From Antarctobacter aquimaris (GTDB lineage Bacteria > Pseudomonadota > Alphaproteobacteria > Rhodobacterales > Rhodobacteraceae), in NCBI RefSeq assembly GCF_900184945.1, contig NZ_FXYF01000011.1, positions 1 through 64,000 on the forward strand: 64,000 bases of DNA, written 5' to 3'. The position numbers and the translations under genes were made by a program. Shown in pieces: positions 1 through 8,385 of the stretch. The notes under the pieces were generated by a model that was not told the origin of the DNA, did not search any database, and saw only the letters and a program-made list of their open reading frames with translations. How positions within the stretch are numbered: position 1 is the stretch's first letter; each line of letters opens with the position of its first letter.

Positions 1-150
1 ATGGCGTCCTCAAAACTCAAGGCACACCTGCGACGGCTCAAAGCCCGCACCTTCGACGCGCTTTTCCAATCCGTCGCACAAACATGCGACCTCTTCCCGC
101 CAAACGAGTGCCGAAACCTCTTCAAGGCTGCCGGTTATGTTGCAGATTAA
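1..150 (+). CDS. IS630-family transposase, C-terminal end (partial)
   Basis: An open frame runs from the window edge to a TAA at 148-150 and encodes about 49 residues. They read like the end of an IS630/Tc1-type DDE transposase: a basic helix containing KLKAHLRRLKAR, then the family's CDLF..NEC..LFKAAGY terminus. The catalytic core would lie to the left of the window. The ATG at position 1 is probably internal. No terminal inverted repeat can be defined from one end. A CTAG at 171-174 contains the TA dinucleotide this family targets, so the element may end near there. Assignment rests on recall of the family's C-terminus. It may be a relic or an intact copy. Confidence 0.7.
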   Translation: MASSKLKAHLRRLKARTFDALFQSVAQTCDLFPPNECRNLFKAAGYVAD

Positions 151-180
151 GTGGACGATGCTCTAGACGCGCCTCCCCGG

Positions 181-246
181 GCTTCTTCTCTGTTCAAATA
201 CTCCCAGGGGAGTCGCCCCGCAGGGGCGGCGGGGGCAGCGCCCCCC
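181..246 (-). repeat. Dispersed 3'-end element, copy 1
   Basis: Read on the minus strand, a G6/C5 hairpin (231-246) and a CGCCCC/GGGGCG hairpin (214-228) precede the core GGAGTATTTGAACAGAGAAG (185-204). The core matches those at 10583, 15130, 50950 and 57107. It lies just after the stop codon of the class II aldolase gene and reads in the same direction, so it may form part of that gene's 3' end. Confidence 0.75.
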
Positions 247-264
247 GCGCCGCCGACACGGGGC

Positions 265-1020
265 TCAGGTGGCGTAGTTGGAGCCTTCCTCGTCCAGGAT
301 CGCCTTCAACTCGTCCAGGTGATGGTGATCGCCGCCGGGATACTCCTCGATCTCGCGCGCGGTCTTCTCGGCGATCTCGTCGGACAGGATGGCCAGCGGC
401 TGCCCGGTCTGCAACGCGGTGATGTAGACCTGTGCCGCGCGTTCGAACATGTAGAGCCGGTTGAAGGTCTCGGCCACGGTGTCGCCGATCACCATGATGC
501 CGTGGTTGCCCATGATCAGCGTCTTGACCTTGGGATCGGCCATCAGCTGGGCGCAGCGCACGCCTTCCTCCTCGAAGGCGAGACCGCCGTACTGGTCGTC
601 CACCGCCTGGCGGTTGAAGAACATCGCCGCGTTCTGGTCCAGCGCCGGCAGGCGCTTGTCCTTGAGGCAGGCCAGCACGGTCGCATGGACCGAATGCACG
701 TGCATCGCGCAGCGCGCGTGTGCGCAGTGCCGGTGCAGCCCGCCGTGCAGGCCCCAGGCGGTCGGGTCCGGCGCGCCGGGGCGGTTCAGCGTGTCGGGGT
801 CGTTGGCGTCCACCACCAGCAGGTCCGACGCGCGGATGCGCGAGAAATGCACCCGGTCCGGGTTCATCAAGAACTTGGTCCCGTCCTCGTTGATCGACAG
901 GCTGAAATGGTTGGCCACTGCCTCGTGCATGTTCAGCCGGACGGTCCAGCGAAAGGCGGCGGCAAGGTCGACTCGTTCCTGCCAGTGGTCGATGTTGGCA
1001 ACATTCCTTGGTGCGTTCAT
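265..1020 (-). CDS. Class II aldolase/adducin family protein
   Basis: Predicted 251-residue cytoplasmic enzyme of the zinc-dependent class II aldolase/adducin fold, which covers fuculose-phosphate-type aldolases, epimerases and decarboxylases. The zinc-site region is visible as HRHCAHARCAMHVHSVHATV in the middle third, with a second histidine region at GNHGIMV. The ATG at 1020 is chosen because GGGGAGAG lies just upstream on the minus strand; the open frame runs further but without a better start. The gene stands alone. The substrate cannot be read from the sequence. Many roseobacter members have no known function. Confidence 0.85.
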   Translation of the reverse strand: MNAPRNVANIDHWQERVDLAAAFRWTVRLNMHEAVANHFSLSINEDGTKFLMNPDRVHFSRIRASDLLVVDANDPDTLNRPGAPDPTAWGLHGGLHRHCAHARCAMHVHSVHATVLACLKDKRLPALDQNAAMFFNRQAVDDQYGGLAFEEEGVRCAQLMADPKVKTLIMGNHGIMVIGDTVAETFNRLYMFERAAQVYITALQTGQPLAILSDEIAEKTAREIEEYPGGDHHHLDELKAILDEEGSNYAT

Positions 1021-1141
1021 GGCGGCTCTCCCCTTGTGCGGCAAAGAGTGGCCGCGCCCGCGAGGCTTGTCAAACGCTGCGGCACTTGCATCGGGACGCC
1101 GCCTGGGGAACTCTGCGCGGATCATCCCCGAGAGGTTCGCC

Positions 1142-1573
1142 ATGCACCGCATCCTGTCCGCCGGACTGTCCTACGGCCTGATCGTCTTCGGCTTCGGCTT
1201 TGTGCTGGGCACCCTGCGCACCATCCTGCTGCTGCCCTACGTCAGCCCGGTCACGGCGGTGCTGATCGAACTGCCCTTCATGCTGATCATCAGCTGGCTG
1301 GTGGCGCGTTTCCTGGTGGATCGGCGGCAGGTGCCCGCGCGGTCCGGGGCGCGGGTGGCCATGGGGGCGCTGGGCTTCGCGGTGCTGATGGCGGGTGAAT
1401 TCCTGCTGGCGGCCGCGCTCTTCGGACTGCCGCCCGCCACTTACCTCGCGGCCATGCTGCGGCCCGATGCGCTGCCGGGGCTGGCCGGGCAGTTGGTGTT
1501 CGCGGCGATTCCGCTGCTGCTGTTGCTGCGCCAGGACCGCGGTCATAGCGGGCGCGACGGCACCCAGGCATAG
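1142..1573 (+). CDS. Small four-helix integral membrane protein
   Basis: A 143-residue, strongly hydrophobic protein with about four membrane segments: residues 5-27, 35-57, 75-98 and 112-130. It ends in a charged tail (RQDRGHSGRDG). GAGAGG precedes the ATG. No enzyme motif is visible and the family is not recognised with confidence. Its last 31 bases overlap the 3' end of the convergent VOC gene. It sits divergent from the aldolase gene, with about 120 bp between the two starts. Confidence 0.7.
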   Translation: MHRILSAGLSYGLIVFGFGFVLGTLRTILLLPYVSPVTAVLIELPFMLIISWLVARFLVDRRQVPARSGARVAMGALGFAVLMAGEFLLAAALFGLPPATYLAAMLRPDALPGLAGQLVFAAIPLLLLLRQDRGHSGRDGTQA

Positions 1574-1962
1574 CCGTCCGGGCACAGCAGGTAGGCCTCG
1601 CGCAACCCGTGCGGCTTGTCCGTGGGCGGTTGCAGGATGTGCATCCCGTGTTCCTCGGCCAGGGCCGCCGCTGTGTCCGGGTCGCTGTCGTAGAGGCGCA
1701 GTTCCGCGCCCGCGCCGCGCGCTCCGGCCTCGGGCAGCAGCCCGAGCAGCGGATTGGCGAAATAGGTGTGGTCGGCGTGCAGCTGGAACACGGCCGCCCC
1801 ATAGCGCAGGATGGCGAAATCGCGGCTGACCCGGTGCCCACTCATGCCAAAGACGGCCTGCAACATCGCGCAGCGCGCGGGCACATCCGACACCAGCAGG
1901 TTCAGCCCCAGCCCGCGCAGCGATGCGCCGAAGTCCGCCGCCGGGACGCTCTCGTAATCCAT
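1543..1962 (-). CDS. VOC-superfamily (glyoxalase-like) protein
   Basis: A 139-residue protein with the beta-alpha-beta-beta-beta pattern of the vicinal oxygen chelate fold. It opens with LGLNLLVSDVPARCAMLQAVFG, continues through FQLHADHTYF, and ends CPDGYAWVPS, where family members often carry their final metal ligand or its remnant. It could be a dioxygenase-like or lyase-like protein or a binding protein; the substrate is unknown. The start at 1962 gives the expected family length. It converges with, and overlaps by 31 bp, the membrane-protein gene, and diverges from amn with a 78-bp gap. Confidence 0.7.
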   Translation of the reverse strand: MDYESVPAADFGASLRGLGLNLLVSDVPARCAMLQAVFGMSGHRVSRDFAILRYGAAVFQLHADHTYFANPLLGLLPEAGARGAGAELRLYDSDPDTAAALAEEHGMHILQPPTDKPHGLREAYLLCPDGYAWVPSRPL

Positions 1963-2040
1963 GTCAGCACCTGTGACCCTTTCGGCAGCTTGAACCTGCC
2001 GCAACACCCTGTCAACCTTGCCGCCAAACAGGGGGCAGAC

Positions 2041-3525
2041 ATGCAGGACACGGCCACGACACTGGACATCGTCACGCCGGAGATCCCGGCGCCGGAAAGC
2101 TTTGACAACGCCGAGGCCGCGGTCGCGCGGCTGTGCGAACTGTACGACGCGGCGGCGGGATTCCTGCGCGACACCTTTCTCAAGGCCATGGCCGAAGGGC
2201 ACCCGGGCGTGCGGCTGCGCGCCTTCTACCCGGAGATCCGCCTGACGACGACGCGGTTCGACAAGATCGACAGCCGGCTCAGCTTTGGCCACGTGACCAT
2301 GCCGGGCACCTATGCCACCACGGTCACGCGGCCGCACCTGTTTCGCCATTACCTGACCCAGCAGATCAGCCTGCTGCTGCACAACCACCGCGTCCGGGTG
2401 CGCATCGGGGTGTCGGACACGCCGATGCCGGTGCATTTCGCGGTGGCGAATTTCCCCGATGTGACCGTCCCGCAGGAGGGCGCGGCCGATTTCGCGCTGC
2501 GCGACGTGTTCGACGTGCCGGACCTGTCGACCACCAACGACGACATCGTCAACGGCGAGGCCGAGCCGGCCGAGGACGGCGCGCTGCCGCTGGCGCCCTT
2601 TACCGCGCAGCGGGTGGACTATTCGCTGGCGCGGCTGGCGCATTACACGGCGACCGACCCGGTGCATTTCCAGAACCACGTGCTGTTCACCAATTACCAG
2701 TTCTACGTCAGCGAGTTCGAGGCCTACGCCCGCGCCATGCTGGCCGACCCCGACAGCGGCTACACCAGCTTTGTCAGCACCGGCAACGCCGAGATCACCG
2801 ATCCCGACGCGCCGCTGGCGCAGCCGGACCGCATGCCGCAGATGCCCACCTATCACCTCAAGCGGCCCAAGCAGGGCGGCATCACGCTGGTCAACATCGG
2901 CGTCGGCCCGTCCAACGCCAAGACCGCGACCGACCACATCGCCGTGCTGCGGCCGCATGCCTGGCTGATGGTCGGGCACTGCGCCGGGCTGCGCAACTCG
3001 CAGAGCCTGGGCGACTACGTGCTGGCCCATGCCTACCTGCGCGAGGACAAGGTGCTGGACGACGACCTGCCGGTCTGGGTGCCGATCCCGGCGCTGGCGG
3101 AAATCCAGATCGCGCTGGAGGGGGCCGTGGCGCAGGAGACCCGGCTGTCCGGCTTCGAGCTGAAGCGGGTGATGCGCACCGGCACCGTGGCGACGCTGGA
3201 CAACCGCAACTGGGAGTTGCGCGAATACAGCGGCCCGGTCAAGCGGCTCAGCCAGTCGCGGGCCATCGCGCTGGACATGGAAAGCGCCACCATCGCCGCC
3301 AACGGCTTTCGCTTTCGGGTGCCTTACGGGACGCTGCTGTGCGTCTCGGACCGGCCCCTGCACGGCGAGTTGAAGCTGCCCGGCATGGCCACGGATTTCT
3401 ACAAGACCCAGGTCATCCGGCATCTGCGCATCGGGATTCGCGCCATGGAGGCGCTGCGTGAAATGCCGCTGGAACGCATCCACAGCCGGAAATTGCGCAG
3501 TTTCGAGGAAACCGCGTTCCTTTGA
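2041..3525 (+). CDS. amn: AMP nucleosidase
   Basis: Hydrolyses AMP to adenine and ribose 5-phosphate (EC 3.2.2.4), setting adenylate levels and feeding purine salvage. The 494-residue protein has the two-part Amn layout: an N-terminal domain of about 170 residues (FYPEIRLTTTRFDKIDSRLSFGHV) and a C-terminal nucleoside-phosphorylase-like domain with VNIGVGPSNAKTATDHIAVLRP, GHCAGLRNSQSLGDYVLAHAY and the substrate-binding ALDMESATIAANGFR. Length and all landmarks match the E. coli family. It stands alone, upstream of the HU gene. A purine nucleoside phosphorylase gene lies 40 kb away in the window. Confidence 0.93.
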   Translation: MQDTATTLDIVTPEIPAPESFDNAEAAVARLCELYDAAAGFLRDTFLKAMAEGHPGVRLRAFYPEIRLTTTRFDKIDSRLSFGHVTMPGTYATTVTRPHLFRHYLTQQISLLLHNHRVRVRIGVSDTPMPVHFAVANFPDVTVPQEGAADFALRDVFDVPDLSTTNDDIVNGEAEPAEDGALPLAPFTAQRVDYSLARLAHYTATDPVHFQNHVLFTNYQFYVSEFEAYARAMLADPDSGYTSFVSTGNAEITDPDAPLAQPDRMPQMPTYHLKRPKQGGITLVNIGVGPSNAKTATDHIAVLRPHAWLMVGHCAGLRNSQSLGDYVLAHAYLREDKVLDDDLPVWVPIPALAEIQIALEGAVAQETRLSGFELKRVMRTGTVATLDNRNWELREYSGPVKRLSQSRAIALDMESATIAANGFRFRVPYGTLLCVSDRPLHGELKLPGMATDFYKTQVIRHLRIGIRAMEALREMPLERIHSRKLRSFEETAFL

Positions 3526-3658
3526 CGCGGCGGAAACTGGCACAAAATGCACTTTGTCGCCTTCCGGAGGCCCCCTAATCGTTGTGTTTCGCCTCAACAT
3601 CCGGTTTTATTCCGCCGCAGAGGCCCAAAGAGAAACGGGCGGTGAAGGAGACCATGAA

Positions 3659-3946
3659 ATGGCGAAACCGATGACCAAGACGCAACTGGTCGCAGCGCTG
3701 GCGGAAAAGATGGACGCGGACAAGAAGACGGCAGGCGCCGCGCTTGACGCGTTGACGGACCTGATCACGGCCGAAGTGGCCGCGGGCGGTGCCGTGACCC
3801 TGCCGGGCGTGGGCAAGATCTACTGCCGCGAGCGCCCCGAGCGCATGGTGCGCAACCCTGCCACCGGCGAGCAGTTCAAGAAAGAGGCGGACAAGCAGGT
3901 CAAGGTGACCATTGCAAAGGCGCTGAAGGACAGCGTGAACGCCTGA
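3659..3946 (+). CDS. HU-family DNA-binding protein
   Basis: A 95-residue nucleoid protein of the HU/IHF family: an N-terminal helical dimerisation region (TKTQLVAALAEKMDADKKTAGAALDALTDLI), a beta-arm with GVGKIYCRERPERMVRNPATGE, where RNPATG is the hallmark of the DNA-binding arm, and a C-terminal KVTIAKALKDSV. A strong site, GAAGGAGA, sits 8-9 bases before the ATG at 3659. This fixes the start over upstream in-frame codons. It is single-gene, followed by a UUCG hairpin terminator. The arm's YCRERPER segment differs from the commonest HU sequence, which is usual for the extra HU paralogues of Rhodobacterales. Confidence 0.92.
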   Translation: MAKPMTKTQLVAALAEKMDADKKTAGAALDALTDLITAEVAAGGAVTLPGVGKIYCRERPERMVRNPATGEQFKKEADKQVKVTIAKALKDSVNA

Positions 3947-3983
3947 TCGCCTTGCCGGTCCCGTCAGGGGCCGCAGGGGTCAG

Positions 3984-4007
3984 AAGGGTCGCTTCGGCGG
4001 CCCTTTT
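3984..4007 (+). terminator. Rho-independent terminator after HU gene
   Basis: A 9-bp stem (AAGGGTCGC pairing with GCGGCCCTT, one G-T pair) is capped by a TTCG tetraloop and followed by TT. It starts 38 bases after the HU stop codon. Confidence 0.85.
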
Positions 4008-4078
4008 CCATGTCTGGCCCTGATCATGTCCGGTTCTGATCATCTCCGGCCGATTTCAGGGTCCGGGCGGACCGCCGG

Positions 4079-4675
4079 CTAGAACCCCTGCGAGACGTGG
4101 CCACGCTCGGCCCAGTGGTACTTGGACCCTTCGGTATCCTCGGTCGGGATGTCGAGCATGGTGGCGCGTTCATAGACCACCTGGGTGGGCACGTTCAGCG
4201 TGTCGGCCACCAGGTTGGCCCGGCCTTCGTACCACAGCGCCATGAACTCCTGCCGGGGCATCAGCAGGATGCGGGCAAAGCGCACCGCCTCGCGCAGGGC
4301 ATCGCGGCTGGCGGGCTTGTGCAGCGCCTGGATGCCGCAGCCGGGATGCGCCTCGCGGGTGAGGGGCACCTGCAGGATCCAGTGGCCCACCCCCATCGCG
4401 GCGATGAAACGGTCCTGCCGCGGCTTGCCCTTCTTCGGCAGGTAGATGCAGGCCTTGCGGTGCAGCGGCACGTCCAGCAGCACGTCATGCGGCGGGCCGG
4501 AGTATTCCAGGTCGACGTTCAGCGCGCGGCACAGCGGGTCCAGCGGCCCGCCGTCGCGCAGGGTCAGGCCCGGCGTCTGCGACATCATGTCGGCGATGAC
4601 CTGGTCGATCTCCTCGTCGGTGACGCCGGCGGCCTGCGGCTCCACGTAGGGGTAGCTGGGGTATCTGGTCGGCAT
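4079..4675 (-). CDS. ImmA/IrrE-like protein lacking the zinc motif
   Basis: A 198-residue protein. Its C-terminal half follows the ImmA/IrrE (DUF955) pattern: a basic patch (RKACIYLPKKGKPRQDRFIAAMGVGHWIL), then EAVRFARILLMPRQEF, the family's ANxFAxxLLMP-type helix, then a helix-turn-helix-like ADTLNVPTQVVYERATML. Where active members have HExxH there is MGVGH, so the first histidine and the catalytic glutamate are gone. By inference it binds but does not cleave its partner. GGAGG lies 7 bases upstream of the ATG at 4675. It stands 125 bp from the GNAT gene on the same strand. Confidence 0.6.
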   Translation of the reverse strand: MPTRYPSYPYVEPQAAGVTDEEIDQVIADMMSQTPGLTLRDGGPLDPLCRALNVDLEYSGPPHDVLLDVPLHRKACIYLPKKGKPRQDRFIAAMGVGHWILQVPLTREAHPGCGIQALHKPASRDALREAVRFARILLMPRQEFMALWYEGRANLVADTLNVPTQVVYERATMLDIPTEDTEGSKYHWAERGHVSQGF

Positions 4676-4800
4676 CGGCGCCTCCGCTGCGGCAAACGGG
4701 GCCCGGCCGGGCGGGCCGGGGTGCCCGTTTGTGTCACGCCGGGGGTTTCCGATTCCTGAAGGGATGCCGCGATCGGTCGGATTGTCCGGGCTATTGCCGG

Positions 4801-5517
4801 TCAGACCGTGGCCAGGGCCGCAGCGGTCAGCGTGCTCAGCGACTGGCGCTGGCGCGAGTCGGCGTCGAAGTTTTCCGGTGCCAGCCACGTGTCGAAGGCG
4901 CCGCGCAGCGCCGGCCATTCGCTGTCCAGGATCGCGTACCAGGCGGTGTCGCGGTTGCGCCCCTTGGTGATGGTCGCCTGCCGGAAGACGCCTTCGAAGG
5001 TGAAGCCCAGCCGCACCGCCGCCGCCCGCGACGGCGCATTCAGCGCGTCGCATTTCCATTCGTAGCGGCGATAGCCCAGATCGTCGAAGGCAAGGCGCAT
5101 CAGCAGGACCATCGCCTCGGTCGCCAGCCGGGTGCGTTGCAGCCGCGGCGCGTAGTGGATGTAACCGACCTCGACGCTGCCCACCTCGGGCGCGATGCGC
5201 AGCAGCGAGCAGAAGCCCTGCGGCTCGCCCGCGTTGTCGGCGATGCAGTAGAACTGCGGATCGGCGCTGCCCTGTCCGGTGCGACACCAGCGGCGCGCCT
5301 CGTCCACGTCCTGCCAGGGGGCGATGGGCAGGTAGGTCCAGCCGTGCCCCTGGCTGTCCTCGGCAAAGGCCGCGAACAGCCCCTCGGCGTGGTGTTCGCG
5401 CAGCGGCTCCAGCCGGCCATGGCGCCCTTGCAGCGTGGCATGGGGCGGGCGGGGCCGGGGAAAGACGCCGGTCACGGGCAGCCCGACAGGCTGCCCGAGC
5501 GCGTTGGTTTCGGTCAT
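4801..5517 (-). CDS. GNAT-family N-acetyltransferase (RimJ/RimL-like)
   Basis: A 238-residue GNAT protein of the RimJ/RimL type. An opening RLEPLREHHAEGLFAAF is followed by the acetyl-CoA-binding strand-helix (SVEVGYIHYAPRLQRTRLATEAMVLLMRLAF) and the typical KCDALNAPSRAAAVRLGFTFEGVFR segment. It probably acetylates an alpha-amino or small-molecule amine; the substrate is unknown. The ATG at 5517 overlaps the stop codon of the upstream aminotransferase gene (ATGA), so the two are likely translationally coupled. The longer open frame has no better start. Confidence 0.85.
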   Translation of the reverse strand: MTETNALGQPVGLPVTGVFPRPRPPHATLQGRHGRLEPLREHHAEGLFAAFAEDSQGHGWTYLPIAPWQDVDEARRWCRTGQGSADPQFYCIADNAGEPQGFCSLLRIAPEVGSVEVGYIHYAPRLQRTRLATEAMVLLMRLAFDDLGYRRYEWKCDALNAPSRAAAVRLGFTFEGVFRQATITKGRNRDTAWYAILDSEWPALRGAFDTWLAPENFDADSRQRQSLSTLTAAALATV

Positions 5518-6905
5518 CCGAAGACGCGGGTCAGCGCACCGTCCACCGCCGACAGGATGTGGTCGATGTCGTCCTTGGTGGCGATCAGCGCGGGCGAGAA
5601 GCACAGCGTGTTGTTCTTGCCGGGGACCGAGCGGTTGGTCGCGCCGATGATCACGCCCTGGCCCATGCAGTCGGCCACGACGGCCTGTACGCGGGCCTCG
5701 GGCTGCGGGTCGCGGGTCTGGCGGTCCGTCACCAGTTCTGCGCCCAGGAACAGGCCCTTGCCGCGCACGTCGCCGATCACCGCGTGGCGGTCCTGCAGCG
5801 CGCGCAGCTGGTCGAGCATGTAGTCGCCCATCGCCACGGTGTTGCCCAGCAGGTCCTCTTCCTCGATGATCGACAGGTTTTCCAGCGCCGCCGCCGGCCC
5901 GGCGGTGCAGCCGCCAAAGGTCGAGATGTCGCGGAAATAGTTCATCGGATCGCTGGCATCGTCCTTGAACATCTCGAACACGCGTTCGGAAGTCACGCAG
6001 CAGGCGATGGCGGCATAGCCCGAGGCGACGCCCTTGGCCATGGTCACGAAATCCGGCTGCACGCCGTAGTGCTGGTAGCCGAACCAGGTGCCGGTCCGGC
6101 CGACGCCGCAGACCACCTCGTCGATGTGCAGCAGGATGTCGTACTTGCGGCAGATCTCCTGGACCTTCTGCCAGTAGCCCTCGGGCGGGACGATGACGCC
6201 GCCGCCCGCGGTCACCGGCTCAAGGCACAGCCCGCCCACGGTGTCTGGGCCTTCACGCAGGATGATCTGTTCGATCTGGTCGGCGGCCCATTCGCCGTAA
6301 TGCTCGGAGGGCGCGCCGTCCTGCTCGTGCTTGCGGTATTCCAGGCAGTGCGGCACGCGGACGAAACCGGGGGTGTAGGGCCCGTACTGGGCGTTGCGCT
6401 CATCCTGGCCGCCGGCCGACAGGCAGGCGATGGTGGTGCCGTGGTAATCGCGGTCGCGGTACAGGATCTTGTGCTTCTTGCCGCCGTACCGCTTGTGCGC
6501 GATCTGGCGGATCATCTTGAAGGCCTTCTCGTTGGCCTCGGAGCCGGAGTTGCAGTAATAGACGCGGGTCATGCCCGGCATCTTTTCGATCAGCCGCTGC
6601 GAGAACAGCGCGCCCGGCACCGATCCGGCGGAACCGGCAAAATAGTTCACCCGCATCAGCTGGTCATAGACCGCGCGGGCGATCCGTTCGCGGCCATAGC
6701 CGACGTTGACCGTCCAGACGCCGCCGGAGACCGCGTCGAGGTGCTCCTTGCCCGCCTGGTTCCAGACGCGCATGCCCTTGCCCTCGATGATGATGTTCGG
6801 GTCCTTGGATTCGAAGGGCTTGTGCTGGATCAGGTGATGCCAGACATGGGCCTTGTCGGCCTCCACCACACGGGTGAGGTCGTTCTGCGAATAGGTGCCG
6901 TCCAT
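5514..6905 (-). CDS. tpa: Taurine--pyruvate aminotransferase
   Basis: A 463-residue class III PLP aminotransferase, best matched to taurine--pyruvate aminotransferase (EC 2.6.1.77), which turns taurine and pyruvate into sulfoacetaldehyde and alanine in the cytoplasm. Visible landmarks are GGVWTVNVGYGRERI, YYCNSGSEANEKAFKMIRQI (PLP phosphate site), RDYHGTT, LLHIDEVVCGVGRTGTWFGY and the PLP-lysine region PDFVTMAKGVASGY. The ATG at 6905 has GGAGGG 8-9 bases upstream; earlier in-frame ATGs do not. It is divergent from tauABC, which supports the taurine assignment. Sulfoacetaldehyde acetyltransferase (xsc) is not in the window. A close class III enzyme for another amine remains possible. Confidence 0.87.
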   Translation of the reverse strand: MDGTYSQNDLTRVVEADKAHVWHHLIQHKPFESKDPNIIIEGKGMRVWNQAGKEHLDAVSGGVWTVNVGYGRERIARAVYDQLMRVNYFAGSAGSVPGALFSQRLIEKMPGMTRVYYCNSGSEANEKAFKMIRQIAHKRYGGKKHKILYRDRDYHGTTIACLSAGGQDERNAQYGPYTPGFVRVPHCLEYRKHEQDGAPSEHYGEWAADQIEQIILREGPDTVGGLCLEPVTAGGGVIVPPEGYWQKVQEICRKYDILLHIDEVVCGVGRTGTWFGYQHYGVQPDFVTMAKGVASGYAAIACCVTSERVFEMFKDDASDPMNYFRDISTFGGCTAGPAAALENLSIIEEEDLLGNTVAMGDYMLDQLRALQDRHAVIGDVRGKGLFLGAELVTDRQTRDPQPEARVQAVVADCMGQGVIIGATNRSVPGKNNTLCFSPALIATKDDIDHILSAVDGALTRVFG

Positions 6906-7264
6906 CTGAAAGCCCTCCATGGCTGCTGTATCGCGTGCGCGGGACATTAGCACATGTGCCAGAATGATGGGCAGCGGTTAGGTCCAGATTTCGGACTCGT
7001 ATCATGCCAGTTTGCGCTCATGCGCGGCGAACCGCCACCGCCATGGATACGGTTCCCCTGCGATTCCAGTCGGATGGGTGGTTTCACGATTTTCGAATGT
7101 GGCGGCCGGTCTCGACAAATCCGGCCCCTGGCCCGGAAAAACCGTTGATCCGCTGCCTGTTTTCCGGTCGGAATTGGGCAGGGCGTCCGAAACGAGGCGC
7201 CGCCGCACCTTGCGGCATCACAATTGACCCGCTGGCCACGGCGGACACAACCGGGAGAATGACA
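6906..7264. promoter_or_regulatory. Divergent tpa/tauA intergenic region
   Basis: About 360 bp between the two divergent starts. It should hold promoters for both. I see no convincing coding sequence and no regulator gene (tauR is often adjacent in relatives). GGGAG sits about 7 bases before the tauA ATG at 7265. No clear dyad was found. Confidence 0.5.
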
Positions 7265-8260
7265 ATGACTTTCAAGACCACCCTCAAGGCGGCGACCGCG
7301 GGCCTGGCCCTGCTGACCGGCGCGCAGGCCGCTTCGGCGGACATCACCGTGGGCTACTTCCTGGAATGGCCGATGCCGTTCCAGTACGCCAAGGCCACCG
7401 GCATGTACGACGAGGCCATGGGCATGACCGTCAACTGGGTCAGCTTTGACACCGGCACCGCGATGTCCGCCGCGATGGCCTCGGGCGACGTGCAGCTGAG
7501 CGTCAGCCAGGGCGTGCCGCCCTTCGTGGTGGCGACCTCGGCGGGGCAGGACCTGCAGATCCTCGACGTGGCGGTGAGCTACTCGGAAAACGACAACTGC
7601 GTGGTGCGTGAAGCGCTCGAGATCGACAAGACCTCGGCCAAGGAACTGGAAGGCAAGAAGGTCGCCGTGCCGCTGGGCACCGCGGCGCACTACGGTTTCC
7701 TCAAGCAGATGGACCACTTCGGCGTCGACATCGCGACCATGGAAGTGGTCGACATGGCGCCGCCGGACGGTGCCGCCGCGCTGGCCCAGGGATCGGTCGA
7801 CATGGCCTGCGGCTGGGGTGGCTCGCTGCGCCGCATGAAGGAACACGGCAACGCGCTGCTGACCGGCGCCGAAAAGGAAGACCTGGGCATCCTGGTGTTC
7901 GACGTGACCTCCGGCCCGTCCGGCTGGGTCGCCGAGAATTCGGACACCGTGACCGCCTTTCTCAAGGTGACGGCCGAGGCGAACGCCATGTGGGCCGATG
8001 CCGCCAACCACGAGATGATGCTGCCGGTCATCGCCAAGGACGCCGGCATGGACCCGGACGCCACCATGGCGACGATCTCGACCTTCATCTTCCCGACGGT
8101 GGAAGAGCAGCTGACCGCCAAGTGGCTGGGCGGCGGCGCGCAGGAGTTCATGAAGGGCGTGGCCGACGTGTTCGTCGCGGCGGGATCCATCGACAAGGCG
8201 CTCGACAGCTATGTCGACCACGTGAACACCGGCCCGCTCGGCGCGGCCGGCGGCATGTAA
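7265..8260 (+). CDS. tauA: Taurine ABC transporter, periplasmic binding protein
   Basis: A 331-residue secreted solute-binding protein of the TauA/SsuA/NMT1 family. It has a 20- to 23-residue signal peptide (basic start, hydrophobic stretch, cleavage near AASA-DI). The mature part starts ITVGYFLEWPMPFQYAK and contains GDVQLSVSQGVPPFVVATSAGQDLQ and LEGKKVAVPLGTAAHYGFLKQ, which line the two-lobed ligand cleft. Two ATGs lie close together (7259, 7265). The second is preferred because GGGAG is then 7 bases away. The neighbours, an ATPase and a permease downstream and tpa upstream, point to taurine rather than alkanesulfonate. Confidence 0.88.
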   Translation: MTFKTTLKAATAGLALLTGAQAASADITVGYFLEWPMPFQYAKATGMYDEAMGMTVNWVSFDTGTAMSAAMASGDVQLSVSQGVPPFVVATSAGQDLQILDVAVSYSENDNCVVREALEIDKTSAKELEGKKVAVPLGTAAHYGFLKQMDHFGVDIATMEVVDMAPPDGAAALAQGSVDMACGWGGSLRRMKEHGNALLTGAEKEDLGILVFDVTSGPSGWVAENSDTVTAFLKVTAEANAMWADAANHEMMLPVIAKDAGMDPDATMATISTFIFPTVEEQLTAKWLGGGAQEFMKGVADVFVAAGSIDKALDSYVDHVNTGPLGAAGGM

Positions 8261-8303
8261 GGCCACAGGCCACCGCGGGCGCCCGCAGGGCGACCCCGGT
8301 GGC

Positions 8304-8351
8304 AAAGGTTTTGAGAAAAACCTTTGGAAAGGCGTTTGCAAACGCCTTTCC
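8304..8351. repeat. Palindrome pair between tauA and tauB
   Basis: Two adjacent dyads. AAAGGTTTT / AAAACCTTT has a 4-base loop (8304-8325). A perfect 26-bp palindrome centred on TTTGCAAA follows (8326-8351). The second resembles the palindromes at 60912-60978. It may attenuate or protect the tauA part of the message, which would raise binding-protein levels over ATPase and permease. Confidence 0.8.
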
Positions 8352-8385
8352 CCCACCCCTGACACCGACAGAGAGACCTCAGGCC

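Noticed and set aside
151-1398. Plus-strand frame antisense to the class II aldolase gene
   Set aside because: No ribosome site or domain; the minus strand carries the conserved enzyme.
1543-3600. Long minus-strand frame through amn
   Set aside because: Only its last 140 codons (the VOC protein) make sense; the rest is the antisense of amn.
6947-8365. Minus-strand frame antisense to tauA
   Set aside because: It covers tauA, which has a signal peptide and clear binding-protein sequence; the antisense product is His/Arg-rich low complexity.
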